64,000 nt of DNA from positions 132,412 to 196,411 of the forward strand of contig JBAXNN010000004.1 in NCBI GenBank assembly GCA_037133755.1. The letters are read 5' to 3'. Both the position numbers and the translations under genes were made by a program. Numbering within the stretch: position 1 is the first letter of the stretch; the number at the start of each line of letters is the position of its first letter. Source of the stretch: F1-60-MAGs149 sp037133755 (GTDB lineage: Bacteria > Actinomycetota > Thermoleophilia > Gaiellales > F1-60-MAGs149). Shown here piece after piece: positions 26,692 to 33,398 of the stretch. The notes below the pieces were generated by a model. The model saw nothing but the letters and a program-made list of their open reading frames with translations, had not been told where the DNA came from and searched no databases.

Positions 26692-26839
26692 CTGGATCCG
26701 GATCCAATCTGTCCTGTGTACGGTCAATTTGGGTCCGGATCCAATTTGTCCTGATTTCGGCCATTTTGGACCCGGATCCAAAATGGCCAAAAAAGCGCAA
26801 ATTTGGATCCGGATCCAAAATGTCCGACGTGCACCGCTG
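26692..26839. repeat. Array of four 37-bp tandem units carrying a 16-bp palindrome
   Basis: Four copies of TTGGATCCGGATCCAA or close variants lie at 26692-26707, 26729-26744, 26766-26781 and 26803-26818; centre-to-centre distance is exactly 37 bp each time. Copy 4 is a perfect palindrome; copies 1-3 differ at one or two positions. The spacers are AT-rich relative to the surroundings and partly conserved. Around copy 3 the symmetry extends to a perfect 12-bp stem (26759-26770 with 26777-26788). A looser fifth element is at 26844-26856. The period is not a multiple of three, so it is not coding. The array sits directly upstream of the lactonase-like gene promoter. Confidence 0.9.
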
Positions 26840-26858
26840 GGCCTTGGTCCAGATCCGT

Positions 26859-26864
26859 TAGGTT
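26859..26864 (+). promoter_or_regulatory. Minus-10 element of lactonase-like gene, leaderless
   Basis: TAGGTT ends 6 nt before the ATG at 26871. The palindrome array lies just upstream, where activators or repressors bind. Confidence 0.4.
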
Positions 26865-26870
26865 CCTCGC

Positions 26871-27638
26871 ATGAAGGTCTACGCACTCCACTGCGGCGGC
26901 GATCTCCAGGACGTCGGGATCTTCGACTACGAGCATCCGCAGGCTGGCGAGGCGCTCTACAACCCGTACTACATGTACGTGGTCACGCACCCGCAGGGCA
27001 ACGTGCTGCTGGACACAGGTGCGCATCCGACGCTGCGAACCGACCCACGCTCGCGCCTCGGTGACATGGCCGACGTCTTCGAGGCGCTGCTCGAGCCCGA
27101 CGACACCGTGCCCGGCTGCCTTGCGCGCATCGGCATGACGCCGGAAGACATCAGTGTCGTCGTGCAGTCGCATCTGCACTTCGACCACGCCGGTGGCCTT
27201 GAGCATCTGCGCCACGCACCCGTCTACGTGCAGCAGAACGAGCTCGATTTCGCCTTTGACCGCACGCACGATCAGGCTGAGATCTACCTCGTCGACGACT
27301 TCAGCGAGGGCGTCGACTGGCGGCCGATCACCGGCGAGCACGATCTCTTCGGCGATGGCGCGCTGATTCTGCACTCGACGCCGGGCCACACCGCTGGCCA
27401 CCAGTCGCTGTGGGTGCAGACGCCCAGCCAGCCCACGTTCCTGCTCTGCGACGCGGCGTACCTGATCGAGCCGATGCGCGGCCGGCGCCTGCCCGGCGTT
27501 GTTTGGAACGGCAATGCGATGCTCGACTCGTGGGATCGGATCGAGGCAATCGAGCGCGACACCGGAGCACGGCTGATCGCCACGCACGCGCTCGACTACG
27601 AGACCGCGGTGCCGAAGCCGCCGGACGGCTGGGAGTAG
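26871..27638 (+). CDS. Metallo-beta-lactamase-fold hydrolase, N-acyl homoserine lactonase-like
   Basis: A 255-residue MBL-fold protein. The dinuclear metal site is complete: HLHFDH (first five ligands), the His in TPGHTAGHQS, the bridging Asp in LLCDAAYLIEP and a last His in IATHALDYE. The N-terminal region (MKVYALHCGGDL, YYMYVVTHPQGNVLLDTGAH) is like AiiA-type N-acyl homoserine lactonases, which open lactone rings. Without lactone-signal genes in view it may hydrolyse another lactone or ester. It stands alone behind the 37-bp palindrome array and converges on another MBL-fold gene with a 14-bp gap. Confidence 0.8.
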   Translation: MKVYALHCGGDLQDVGIFDYEHPQAGEALYNPYYMYVVTHPQGNVLLDTGAHPTLRTDPRSRLGDMADVFEALLEPDDTVPGCLARIGMTPEDISVVVQSHLHFDHAGGLEHLRHAPVYVQQNELDFAFDRTHDQAEIYLVDDFSEGVDWRPITGEHDLFGDGALILHSTPGHTAGHQSLWVQTPSQPTFLLCDAAYLIEPMRGRRLPGVVWNGNAMLDSWDRIEAIERDTGARLIATHALDYETAVPKPPDGWE

Positions 27639-27652
27639 CCGTCTCGCTCTAT

Positions 27653-28489
27653 TCAGTTGGGAGCGCTGAGCAGCTGGTCGACGAGCGCTGCGAGATCCTC
27701 GTTGTCCGACGACGCGGCACGCGCATCGTCGCCGTCCTGCTCGACGAGGTCGCAGGCGCGGCGCAGCTCGTCGAGGCGCATGGCGTACGTGGCTGCGTCG
27801 GCAACGTCAGGGTCGTGGCCCTCGAGCGCGAACGCGGGGTCGAACGGTGCCAGTCGCTCGAGCAGCGCGCGCGTGCCCGCCACCGTCAAGTAAACCGGGT
27901 CGCCCCAGAGGCACTGATAGAGCGCGTCGCCGAGAAACAGCACCCGATCCTCGGGCTCCCAGATGACGATCGAGTCATCGGCGTGGTCGCCGCCGACCCA
28001 GCGCAGCTCGACCGTCGTGTCGCCGAGATCGACCTGATGCGACTCGGCGAAGGTGATCTGCGGCACGACGATGCGCAGCGACGTGCGCTGGTCCTCGGTG
28101 AACTCCTCGAGCAGGTGGGGGAGAGAGAACGCGAGCTCGAGCCCGTCGTCGACGCGCTGCCGGATAGCCGCCTCGTCCCAGCTGTAGCCCGCCTGCACGG
28201 CGACACCGGCTGCCGTCTGCTCCGAGGCGATGACCGGCACGTCGAGCGCGGCCGAGCCGAACGAGTGGTCCCAGTGCCAGTGTGTGAGCGCGATGCCGAC
28301 GATGGGTGGGCGGTCGTGTGCCACGAGTTCGGCGACGAACGCGGCGAGGTGGGCGGGTGAGGCGCCGCCGTCGACGATCAGCGTGCCGGACGTGCCGCGA
28401 ATTGCGCCCAGCACAGGGCGGTCGGTGCGCTCGTCGGGCGTGAAGCGATCCACGCGAGGCGAGACTTTCTCGAAACGGCAGTCAGGCAT
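27653..28489 (-). CDS. Metallo-beta-lactamase-fold hydrolase
   Basis: About 278 residues with the MBL motif GIALTHWHWDHSFGSAAL (HxHxDH), a downstream His in RWVGGDHADDSIVIW, the Asp in VLFLGDALYQCLWG and a final His in FALEGHDPDVAD. These are the usual metal ligands; the enzyme type (thioesterase, lactonase or other) is not clear, and it is not close to the MBL protein at 26871. ATG at 28489 is preferred to GTG at 28498. It diverges from the second MttB homologue with only 11 bp between the start codons, so each promoter must lie in the neighbouring gene. Confidence 0.8.
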   Translation of the reverse strand: MPDCRFEKVSPRVDRFTPDERTDRPVLGAIRGTSGTLIVDGGASPAHLAAFVAELVAHDRPPIVGIALTHWHWDHSFGSAALDVPVIASEQTAAGVAVQAGYSWDEAAIRQRVDDGLELAFSLPHLLEEFTEDQRTSLRIVVPQITFAESHQVDLGDTTVELRWVGGDHADDSIVIWEPEDRVLFLGDALYQCLWGDPVYLTVAGTRALLERLAPFDPAFALEGHDPDVADAATYAMRLDELRRACDLVEQDGDDARAASSDNEDLAALVDQLLSAPN

Positions 28490-28494
28490 AAACT
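28489..28494 (+). promoter_or_regulatory. Minus-10 element of MttB homologue 2, leaderless
   Basis: TAAACT ends 6 nt before the ATG at 28501 and overlaps the start codon of the divergent MBL gene. No good minus-35 is visible. Confidence 0.4.
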
Positions 28495-28500
28495 GCACGG

Positions 28501-29931
28501 ATGCTACGCGTTGCCCGCCCGCCCGTGGAGATCCTCAGCCCGACTGACATCGCGCGGCTTGATGCGGCGTGGCGGACGATCATTAGCGAGATCGGCGTGC
28601 AGTTCGAACACGCCGGCGCGCTCGCGCTCTTGCAGGAGGCCGGACAGCGCGTCGAGGGCGAGACCGTCTTCTTCGATGCGGACTGGGTTGCAGACCTCGT
28701 CGCGCAGACGCCGTCGAGTTTCACCTGGCACGCACGCAACGCCGAGCGGTCGCTGGCGCTTGGTGCCGGCATCACGACCTTCGCACCCGCCTACGGTGCC
28801 CCGTTCGTGACCAAGGGTGGCGAGCGCGGCAATGGCTCGCTCGCCGATCTGCGCAATCTCGTCGCGCTGATCCAAGACGCCGACGAGCTCGACATCGCCG
28901 GCGGCGTGGTGACCGAGGCGCAGGACGTACCTGTCGAGTACCGGCACCTGCAGTTGCTTCGCGCATTGGCGATCGACTCGGATAAGCCATTCATGGCCGC
29001 CGTCTCGTCGCGCGATGCCACCCTCGACAGCGTGCGCATCGCCGACATCGCGCTCGGTGGTCTTGACGGGCGCTGCGCGATGACGGCGATTCTCAACTCG
29101 GTCTCGCCGCTGCGGTGGGACGAACGCATGACCGACGCGATGATGCTGCTCGCCGAACACGGCCAGGCCGGCATCATCATGCCCGGCGCCATGCTCGGTG
29201 CGATGGCACCCGTCACGATCGCGGGCGGCACGGCCGAGATGCTGGCCGAGGCCTTTGCCGCGATTGCCTTGGTCCAGACCGTGCGCCCGGGCGCGCCGGT
29301 GCTGATCGGCTCGGGTCTGCCCATTACCGACATGCAGTCCGGCGCCGCAGGCTTCTCGGGGCCAGAGCTCGCGCAGGGCGTTGTCCTCGGTTGCCAGCTT
29401 GCACGGCACTACGGCCTGCCGACCCGTGCCCTCGGTGGCGGCCTGACGACGAGTCAGGTGACCGACGCGCAGGCGGGGTGGGAATCAATGCAGATCCTGA
29501 AAGCCTCGCTCGATGGGCATGCCGACGTTGTCATGCACGCGGCGGGTTGGCTCGATGCGGGCCTCGTGACGGGCTTCGAGAAGCTCGTTGCCGACGTCGA
29601 CATCATCGGCTCGCTGATGGTCGAGTACGGCCCCGTCGAGATCGACGACGCGACACTTGCGATCGATGCGATCCGCGAGGTCGGCCACGGCGGCCACTTC
29701 TTCGGCGTCGACCATACGATGGAGCGGTACCGCACGTGCTTCCATCGCCCCGTCGTCGCCTCGAAGCAGAACATCGAGCGCTGGCGTGCGGCCGGCTCGC
29801 TGACGGCCGAGCAGCGTGCCGAGGCGCTCTGGCGTGAGCGGCTCGAAGCACACGTACCGCCGCCGATCGACGCGGACGTGGAGCGCGAGGTCGACGCGTA
29901 CATCGCAGCCCGTACGCGCGAGCTGAGCTAG
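28501..29931 (+). CDS. MttB-superfamily corrinoid methyltransferase, non-pyrrolysine (copy 2)
   Basis: A 476-residue paralogue of the protein at 16644: AAWRTIISEIGVQFEHAGAL, VPVEYRHLQLLRALAIDSDK, RALGGGLTTSQVTDAQAGW and EVGHGGHFFGVDHTMERYR align directly. No in-frame TAG, so no pyrrolysine. It should transfer a methyl group from a quaternary amine to a corrinoid protein that is not in the window. Its position just before the GntR regulator and the two DMGDH-like genes suggests a stepwise route: betaine-type substrate, then dimethylglycine or sarcosine type products, then glycine. A hairpin terminator follows the gene. Confidence 0.85.
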   Translation: MLRVARPPVEILSPTDIARLDAAWRTIISEIGVQFEHAGALALLQEAGQRVEGETVFFDADWVADLVAQTPSSFTWHARNAERSLALGAGITTFAPAYGAPFVTKGGERGNGSLADLRNLVALIQDADELDIAGGVVTEAQDVPVEYRHLQLLRALAIDSDKPFMAAVSSRDATLDSVRIADIALGGLDGRCAMTAILNSVSPLRWDERMTDAMMLLAEHGQAGIIMPGAMLGAMAPVTIAGGTAEMLAEAFAAIALVQTVRPGAPVLIGSGLPITDMQSGAAGFSGPELAQGVVLGCQLARHYGLPTRALGGGLTTSQVTDAQAGWESMQILKASLDGHADVVMHAAGWLDAGLVTGFEKLVADVDIIGSLMVEYGPVEIDDATLAIDAIREVGHGGHFFGVDHTMERYRTCFHRPVVASKQNIERWRAAGSLTAEQRAEALWRERLEAHVPPPIDADVEREVDAYIAARTRELS

Positions 29932-29938
29932 GCCGGGC

Positions 29939-29988
29939 GACACAGGTGGGCGGCCGGTGGGTCGTCGGCACCGGCCGCCCTGTGTGTC
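29939..29988. terminator. Strong bidirectional hairpin between MttB homologue 2 and GntR gene
   Basis: A perfect 12-bp stem (GGGCGGCCGGTG at 29948-29959 with its complement at 29969-29980) around a 9-base loop, extended by ACACA/TGTGT flanks. It separates convergent genes. No T-run, so it may act by pausing or as an mRNA 3-prime stabiliser. Confidence 0.55.
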
Positions 29989-30075
29989 CAGAACGCTGCG
30001 GGGTCGTCGGCCGCTTGGTTGCGTCTGTACCGGGGCTGACGCGGCGGGCCGAAGAATCTGACGCGGCTCGAGCGT

Positions 30076-30888
30076 TCAGTCCGGCGCGCGGCGCGCGAGC
30101 TGCGAGCCCTGCACCGAATTGACCGCATCGAGTACGACCGAGTCGCCGCGCCAACGATCGTCGGAGTGCTCGATCGGCGTGCCGTCGCTGGCGAAGACGG
30201 TGCGCTCCTGGCGCAGCAGTGGCGTGCCGGGTCGCGTGCGTAGGAGTTCGGCGTCGGTGGCTTCGGCGGCGATGGCGCTGATGCGGTGGTGTCCCGACGC
30301 CACCTCGACGCCGTGCTCGGCGAGCGCTGCGTACACGCTGCCTGCCTCAAGATCGGCATCGACGAGCAGGGCGCCGATGTGCTCGGGGTAGGCCGCATGC
30401 TCCACCATGACGGGCACGCCGTCGAGCAGGCGTACGCGGACCATCGTCCAGACGAGGTCGCCTGCACCGATGCGGAGCTCCTGCGCGACCGTCGGATCGA
30501 CACTGCGGCGAACGAGCTCGACCATGCGCGCCCCGGGCGTCGCGCCCTGCTGACGCGCCCAGGCCGTGAACGACAGGAGTTCGGAGAAGGGCTGCAGGCG
30601 CGGGCGCTGCAGCACTGAGGTGCGCGCGCCCTGCCGGGTCTGCACGAGCCCCTCTGCGCGCAGCGTGGCGACCGCCTGCCGCACGGTGCCGCGGGCGAGG
30701 CCGGTCGCTTCCATCAGTGCCGCATCAGCGGGGAGCGTGTCGCCCGGCAGCAGCTCGCCGTTGGCGATGGTGTCGCGCAGGGCGGATGCCAGTCGCACAT
30801 GTGCAGGGACAGCTTGGTCCACCTGTCCATAGCGCTTCGCCACGGCCTTCACCGTGTCGTCTCCCGCACGCTTGACATGACTAGACAT
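30076..30888 (-). CDS. GntR-family regulator with UTRA ligand-binding domain
   Basis: About 270 residues. The N-terminal GntR winged helix-turn-helix spans roughly 25-95 (LASALRDTIANGELLPGD, GLARGTVRQAVATLRAEGLV, TRQGARTSVL). The C-terminal UTRA (HutC/FarR-type) domain shows PFSELLSFTAWARQQG, DGVPVMVEHAAYPE and LLRQERTVFASDGTPIEHS. UTRA regulators sense small pathway molecules and usually repress. ATG at 30888 is inside an operator-like palindrome, suggesting autorepression. It diverges from the DMGDH-like pair at 30930 and most likely controls it; the effector could be a methylated glycine (inference). Confidence 0.85.
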   Translation of the reverse strand: MSSHVKRAGDDTVKAVAKRYGQVDQAVPAHVRLASALRDTIANGELLPGDTLPADAALMEATGLARGTVRQAVATLRAEGLVQTRQGARTSVLQRPRLQPFSELLSFTAWARQQGATPGARMVELVRRSVDPTVAQELRIGAGDLVWTMVRVRLLDGVPVMVEHAAYPEHIGALLVDADLEAGSVYAALAEHGVEVASGHHRISAIAAEATDAELLRTRPGTPLLRQERTVFASDGTPIEHSDDRWRGDSVVLDAVNSVQGSQLARRAPD

Positions 30889-30920
30889 GTCTGCGACCTT
30901 GATCAAAACGTGTCCAGACA
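30872..30920. promoter_or_regulatory. Divergent operator-promoter region of the GntR / DMGDH-like genes
   Basis: Two operator-like sites, TGACTAGACA (30878-30887) and TGTCCAGACA (30911-30920), match at 8 of 10 bases and are 33 bp apart centre to centre, about three helical turns. The first sits in a larger palindrome, GACATGACTAGACATGTC (30874-30891), that covers the GntR start codon and abuts a consensus minus-35 TTGACA (30872-30877). Confidence 0.55.
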
Positions 30921-30929
30921 GGTTTCCCC

Positions 30930-33386
30930 ATGACTGCAACTGTACCGAGCCGCGCGCGCATCGTCATCATCGGCGGTGGCGTGATCGGAACGTCGATCGC
31001 GTACCACCTCGCCAAGGGCGGCGAACACGACGTCGTCGTGCTCGAGCAGTCCGAGATCGGTGGAGGCACGACGTGGCACGCGGCCGGCATGGTGGGGCGT
31101 CTGCGCGCGAGCAGCACGTTCGCGCGTATGTGCGATACCTCGGCCAAGCTCTACGCCGGCCTCGAGGCCGAGACGGGGGAGAAGGTCGACTGGCGTCAGT
31201 GCGGAACGCTCTACGTGGCGCGCAACGAGGAGCGCATGTTCCAGTACCGCCGCACCGGCGCGATGGCGCAGCACCTGGGCATCGACGTCGAGATGGTCGG
31301 CAAGCAGGAGGCGATCGACCTGTTCCCGTTCCAGCGAGGTGACGACCTCGTGGGCGGCCTGTACATCCCCGACGATGGCAAGGTCGAGCCGGCGGGTGTC
31401 GCCCGCGCGCTCGCCAAGGGTGCGCAGATGCGCGGCGCCACGATCTGCGAGCACGCGCGGGTCACCGGTCTGCGCGTGGACCACGGCCGTGCCACCGGTG
31501 TCATCCTCGACGATGGTCACGTGATCGAGGCCGAGCAGATCGTCCTCAGCGGCGGGATGTGGACGCGTGACCTGGCCCGCGAGTACGGCATCAACCTGCC
31601 GCTCGCCCCGGTCGAGCATCACTACGCCGACTCGAACCCGATTCCCGGCGATATCGACATGTACCCGTGCACCCGCGACGCCGACGGCTGCACGTACTAC
31701 CTGACCGTGCACGACAAGATCCGTCTCGGTGCCTTCCAGGCCGTGACCAAGGCGTGGCAGGTCGACCCGGTGCCGTACCCGTTCTCGTTTGCGCTGCTCG
31801 AGGACGACTGGGAGCACTTCGAGCCGCCGCTCACGGAGGGCACGCATCGCCTGCCGATCCTCGAAGAGGTCGGCTTCGAGCGCTTCGTCAACGGGCCCGA
31901 GTCGTTTACGCCCGACTCGAACTTCCTGCTCGGCCCGGCACCGAGTGTGCCCGGCATCTGGATCGCTGCGGGTATGAACTCGGCCGGCATGGCCTTCGGT
32001 GGCGGTGTCGGCGAGGCGCTGGCCTCATGGATCATCGAGGGCTACGCGCCGTTCGACCTGAGCATGGTCGACCCGGCCCGGTTTGCGCCCGAGCAGGACG
32101 ACCTGGCGTACCTGCGTCAGCGCGTCACCGAGGCGCTCGGCACGCACTACCTGATGGCGTACCCCAATCGCGAGCTGCTGACGGGGCGCCCGCTGCGCAC
32201 CTCGCCGGTACACGACGTGATTAAGGCTCACGGTGCGTGGTTCGGCGAGAAGGCCGGCCTTGAGCGCCCCAACTTCTTCGGTGACCCGGGCATGACGCCG
32301 GCGGTCGAGTACTCGTTCGGTCGCCAGTCCTGGTGGAACGAGCACCGCGCCGAGCATCTGGCGTGCCGCGAGTCGGTCGCGCTGTTCGACCAGTCGGGCT
32401 TCGGTAAGGTTGAGGTCACGGGCTCTGACGCCGTGACCGTCCTCAACCGCCTCTGCGCCAACGACGTCGACGTCGTGCCGGGTCACCTCGTCTACACCGC
32501 GATGCTCGACGACCGCGGCCGCTTCTTCAGCGACCTCACCGTGCTGCGGCTCGCCGAAGATCGCTTCCGCCTGATCACCGGCACCGCTCAGCGCATCCGC
32601 GACCTCTGGCACGTGCGTCGCGGAGCGGAGGGGACCAACTGCACCGTCGAGGACGTCACCGCCGAGTCTGCGGTGCTGAGCGTGATGGGTCCGAGTAGTC
32701 GCGCACTCATGCAGCCGGTCGTTGACATGGATCTGTCGAATGCCGCGTTTACCTTCGGCAGCGTCAAGGAGGTCGGTATCGGCGATGTTCGGCTCCACGC
32801 CGCACGCGTGACGTACGTCGGCGAGCTCGGCTGGGAGTTGCATGTCCCCGCCGCACAGGCACCCGCCGTGTTGGAGACGCTGATCGCCGCGGCGCCGGAG
32901 CATGGCGGCAAGCTGGCTGGTCACTACGCGATCAACTCGCTACGTCTCGAGAAGGCGTACCGCGCCTGGGGGCACGAGCTCTCGCCCGACGAAACGCCGG
33001 TCGAGGCAGGTCTCGGCTTCGCGGTGGCGTGGGACAAGCCCGGCGGCTTCATCGGCCGCGACGGACTGCTCGCCCAGCGCGAGGCAGGCGCCAACGCGCT
33101 GCCGAAGCGCCTCGTCGGCTTTCGCGCGCTCGATCCCGAGCTGACCCTGTGGGGCGGCGAGCGCCTCTGGCGCGACGGTGAGCCGCTCGGCTACACGACC
33201 AGCGCAGCGTACGGCCACGCCGTCGGCGGCGCCGTCGCGCTCGGCTACGCCAAGCACCCCGACGGCGTCAGCGCCGACTGGCTGCAGGCGGGCACGTACG
33301 CCGTCGAGGTCAACGGCCAGCGCCACGCGGTCGAGGCCTCCCTCAAACCGTTTTACGACCCCGACCGCAGCCGTGTGCTGTCCTAA
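30930..33386 (+). CDS. Dimethylglycine/sarcosine dehydrogenase-like flavoprotein with GcvT domain (copy 1)
   Basis: An 818-residue two-domain enzyme. The N-terminal FAD amine-oxidase (DAO) domain has IVIIGGGVIGTSIAYHLA (about 11-28) and the TTWHAAGM segment, whose His50 is the residue that carries covalent FAD in mammalian dimethylglycine dehydrogenase. The C-terminal half is a GcvT aminomethyltransferase-like, tetrahydrofolate-binding domain (CRESVALFDQSGFGKVEV, YVGELGWELHVP, LRLEKAYRAWGHELSPDETP). It should oxidatively remove an N-methyl group and hand the formaldehyde unit to folate. It is followed by a paralogue after 12 bp and controlled by the divergent GntR gene. Confidence 0.85.
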   Translation: MTATVPSRARIVIIGGGVIGTSIAYHLAKGGEHDVVVLEQSEIGGGTTWHAAGMVGRLRASSTFARMCDTSAKLYAGLEAETGEKVDWRQCGTLYVARNEERMFQYRRTGAMAQHLGIDVEMVGKQEAIDLFPFQRGDDLVGGLYIPDDGKVEPAGVARALAKGAQMRGATICEHARVTGLRVDHGRATGVILDDGHVIEAEQIVLSGGMWTRDLAREYGINLPLAPVEHHYADSNPIPGDIDMYPCTRDADGCTYYLTVHDKIRLGAFQAVTKAWQVDPVPYPFSFALLEDDWEHFEPPLTEGTHRLPILEEVGFERFVNGPESFTPDSNFLLGPAPSVPGIWIAAGMNSAGMAFGGGVGEALASWIIEGYAPFDLSMVDPARFAPEQDDLAYLRQRVTEALGTHYLMAYPNRELLTGRPLRTSPVHDVIKAHGAWFGEKAGLERPNFFGDPGMTPAVEYSFGRQSWWNEHRAEHLACRESVALFDQSGFGKVEVTGSDAVTVLNRLCANDVDVVPGHLVYTAMLDDRGRFFSDLTVLRLAEDRFRLITGTAQRIRDLWHVRRGAEGTNCTVEDVTAESAVLSVMGPSSRALMQPVVDMDLSNAAFTFGSVKEVGIGDVRLHAARVTYVGELGWELHVPAAQAPAVLETLIAAAPEHGGKLAGHYAINSLRLEKAYRAWGHELSPDETPVEAGLGFAVAWDKPGGFIGRDGLLAQREAGANALPKRLVGFRALDPELTLWGGERLWRDGEPLGYTTSAAYGHAVGGAVALGYAKHPDGVSADWLQAGTYAVEVNGQRHAVEASLKPFYDPDRSRVLS

Positions 33387-33398
33387 GGAGCACACGAC

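Noticed and set aside
26759..26794. 12-bp perfect stem followed by A6, considered as an intrinsic terminator of the ThDP gene
   Set aside because: On the plus strand the run after the stem is A, not T, and on the minus strand no T-run follows the stem, so it does not fit Rho-independent termination.
26692..26839. Repeat array considered as a CRISPR locus
   Set aside because: The units are contiguous imperfect 37-bp repeats with partly conserved spacers, only four copies, and there are no cas genes; spacers are not unique sequences between identical repeats.
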